This document shows, piece after piece, positions 62,449 to 64,000 of a stretch of DNA of 64,000 bases (the stretch's first letter is position 1; each line of letters begins with the position of its first letter). Under the pieces are notes generated by a model. It searched no databases. It had not been told where the DNA came from and worked only from the letters and a program-made list of their open reading frames with translations. Source of the DNA: Linepithema humile (taxonomy: Eukaryota > Arthropoda > Insecta > Hymenoptera > Formicidae); the NCBI RefSeq assembly GCF_040581485.1, contig NC_090128.1, positions 21,138,431 to 21,202,430 of the forward strand, in the 5' to 3' direction. The translations under genes were made by a program, and so were the position numbers.

Positions 62449-63420
62449 TTCACGCACTGCGCCACGAAGCCTACAAGCGCACACCTCGGGGCCTACCGCA
62501 CGCAGCACACACGCGGGGACACACTCGATAGCACACACCGCACACGAGTTATAGATAGAGAGTTATAGAAGGCACGGGACGGAACGAAGCGAATCGGTGC
62601 GATGCGATGCGATGCGATGCGATGCGATGCGATGCGATGCGATGCAATGCGATGCGATGTGATGCGATGCGATGAGATGTGTTGCGATGCGATGCGGCGC
62701 GATGCGGCGCGTGAAACGGACGGACGGACGCGAAAGAACGAATCGACGACGTACGAACGATGAACCAGCGGACGACCGGGAGAGAGGAAAAAGACAGACA
62801 GGAGGAATATGTTACACGTATATTCCCTCGTGACGGCACACACGCTGCAGTTGTCGCGCGCTCTGTATGTACAATACGTGCTTGCGCTCCGATGCGCGAG
62901 AGACAGACACGATCGAAAATATACGACGGTTCCGTCAGACCGGTCTTGTGCCGCGGAGGAGAGGCTTCGCCCGTCGCGATTGCCGAACCTCTCGCCTCGT
63001 CGTCACGTTGCTCTCTCGCACTATCCCTATCAGCTTTGTACGCCTATGCGGCCGAGCGCGCGACCCGTTCCCTATACCCGCTCTCTGGGCGCGTTAAAAT
63101 AAACGCGGAGCGCTGGCCCCGTGCTGGCGGTGCTCTTGAAAATCAATCTAAAAGTGGCTCGCCTCGTGGCGCGATCTCCTGGTCGACTGGTGGACCGAGT
63201 GCCGTTTTAAGCCTGCCGACGCCTGCCGCACTGATAACGAGCACCCGAGTGCTCGCGCCTGCCTGCCTCAGCGTTATCAGGTTGCGCGCGCAATCGCGAC
63301 CCGCTCTCACGCTACGACCCCGCATTAGCGACCCGCATCGCGACGCCGCATCGCACCAGAAGGCCGACGTCGATCGGTGCCGAGTCGCGGCTTCGATCGG
63401 CTGACGAGACTTTGCTCTCC
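62449..63420 (-). promoter_or_regulatory. Pdp1: CpG-rich 5' leader/promoter region of distal Pdp1
   Basis: GC- and CpG-rich stretch immediately upstream of the 62448 start codon, in contrast to the AT-rich intron. Many overlapping frames on both strands are open only because of composition. Two CTATAACTC strings (about 62546-62574) are weak TATA-like candidates. The pentanucleotide repeat lies inside. The transcription start cannot be placed from sequence alone. Confidence 0.45.
62596..62710. repeat. (GATGC)22 pentanucleotide satellite
   Basis: GATGC repeated about 22 times with a few variants (GATGT, GAGAT, GTTGC, GGCGC towards the end). It lies about 150-260 bases upstream of the distal Pdp1 start codon, so within its promoter or 5' leader. 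On the transcript strand it reads GCATC repeats. Confidence 0.95.
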
Positions 63421-64000
63421 CCTGTCGCATTCTTCTTCTCGCTTTCTACAGTAATTGTATATACGACTGTCAATCCAGGGGGACGATTAGAAAATAGAAT
63501 TGCTGTCGAGGAAAAAAAGGGCTCGTAAAAAACGAATGCATTGCGATACCGCAGACGAAGAAGTTTGAATGTGCTATGTAGATGCATTTGAGTTAGTATT
63601 GAGCTGACTTTTGTTATCGGTTCTGATAAAATGAACCTTTCATAAGTTTGCGGATGTTGAGGTCTATATTTCAATCAACAATGCTTAAGCAACGCACAAA
63701 TCTTGAGATATGATTCAACTTATTTAGTGGAGTCGAATATATTATCACGCGAAAAATATTAATAAAAAGAACTCTGAATCTTTTCACACAATTTAAATTT
63801 GTCAAAATTTTCTGAAAAATTCTTCTTTTTTTGATATCACAATGCTATCATCCGTTTGGCGAATGTATAATAATGATGCTCTTTCATTTCGTCTTATTGG
63901 ATCGATATACAAATTTTTCAAACTTTCTTGAATATTGTAACAATCTGCTTATTGAGGATGTCAACTAATGTTACTAAATTAAATATATTGATACTATTAA
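63421..64000. other. AT-rich flank upstream of distal Pdp1
   Basis: Composition drops sharply after about 63430. No coding, RNA or repeat feature seen. Confidence 0.5.

Overview
The window is eukaryotic and insect-like, most probably hymenopteran and plausibly an ant. It is an AT-rich intronic landscape with CpG-rich patches, many CT/GA microsatellites, small MITE-type DNA transposons and very little coding sequence. The species assignment is inference; no rRNA, tRNA or mitochondrial marker was seen.

The main occupant is one very long minus-strand gene. Bases 145-278 (open as far as 111) encode AFLGPNLWDKTLPYDADLK, the hallmark of PAR-domain bZIP proteins (insect Pdp1; vertebrate HLF/TEF/DBP). 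The gene enters near 62.5 kb and leaves at base 1, so the bZIP exons lie outside. Three separated first exons, each with its own ATG, fit this shared exon: 62361-62448 (family-like leader with LKSLLDQP), 42833-43178 (His/Gln/Pro-rich) and 25955-26273 (poly-Gln/Pro/His-rich). All three end in phase 1, and the shared exon starts in phase 1. Between them are a 30-nt symmetric phase 1-1 microexon (36650-36679) and a weaker 33-nt candidate (31048-31080). The 30-nt exon lies upstream of the third promoter, so only the two distal isoforms could include it. Two further first-exon candidates are 46817-46910 (phase 1) and 6438-6532 (phase 2, with a TATA box).

Inside the longest intron, on the opposite strand, is a two-exon gene (51790-51992 joined to 52653-53169). 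It encodes a 239-residue protein with an H15/linker-histone winged helix, an arginine-rich block and a Ser/acidic tail. This is the architecture of H1-derived protamine-like proteins.

Mobile elements: a foldback element with ~550-bp arms (1555-2957), a MITE with near-identical ~115-bp inverted repeats (27446-27890), a hairpin MITE (33848-34003) and a PIF/Harbinger derivative with TAA target duplications and a broken transposase start (54612-55241).

Regulation: three perfect CACGTG E-boxes lie within 49 bp at 46880-46928, two of them exactly 6 bp apart. This is the tandem spacing reported for CLOCK-type targets, and Pdp1 is a known direct CLK/CYC target in flies. Two sequences fitting the VRI/PDP1 consensus lie at 13972 and 40687. 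The rest of the window is intron in which I see no further well-supported gene.
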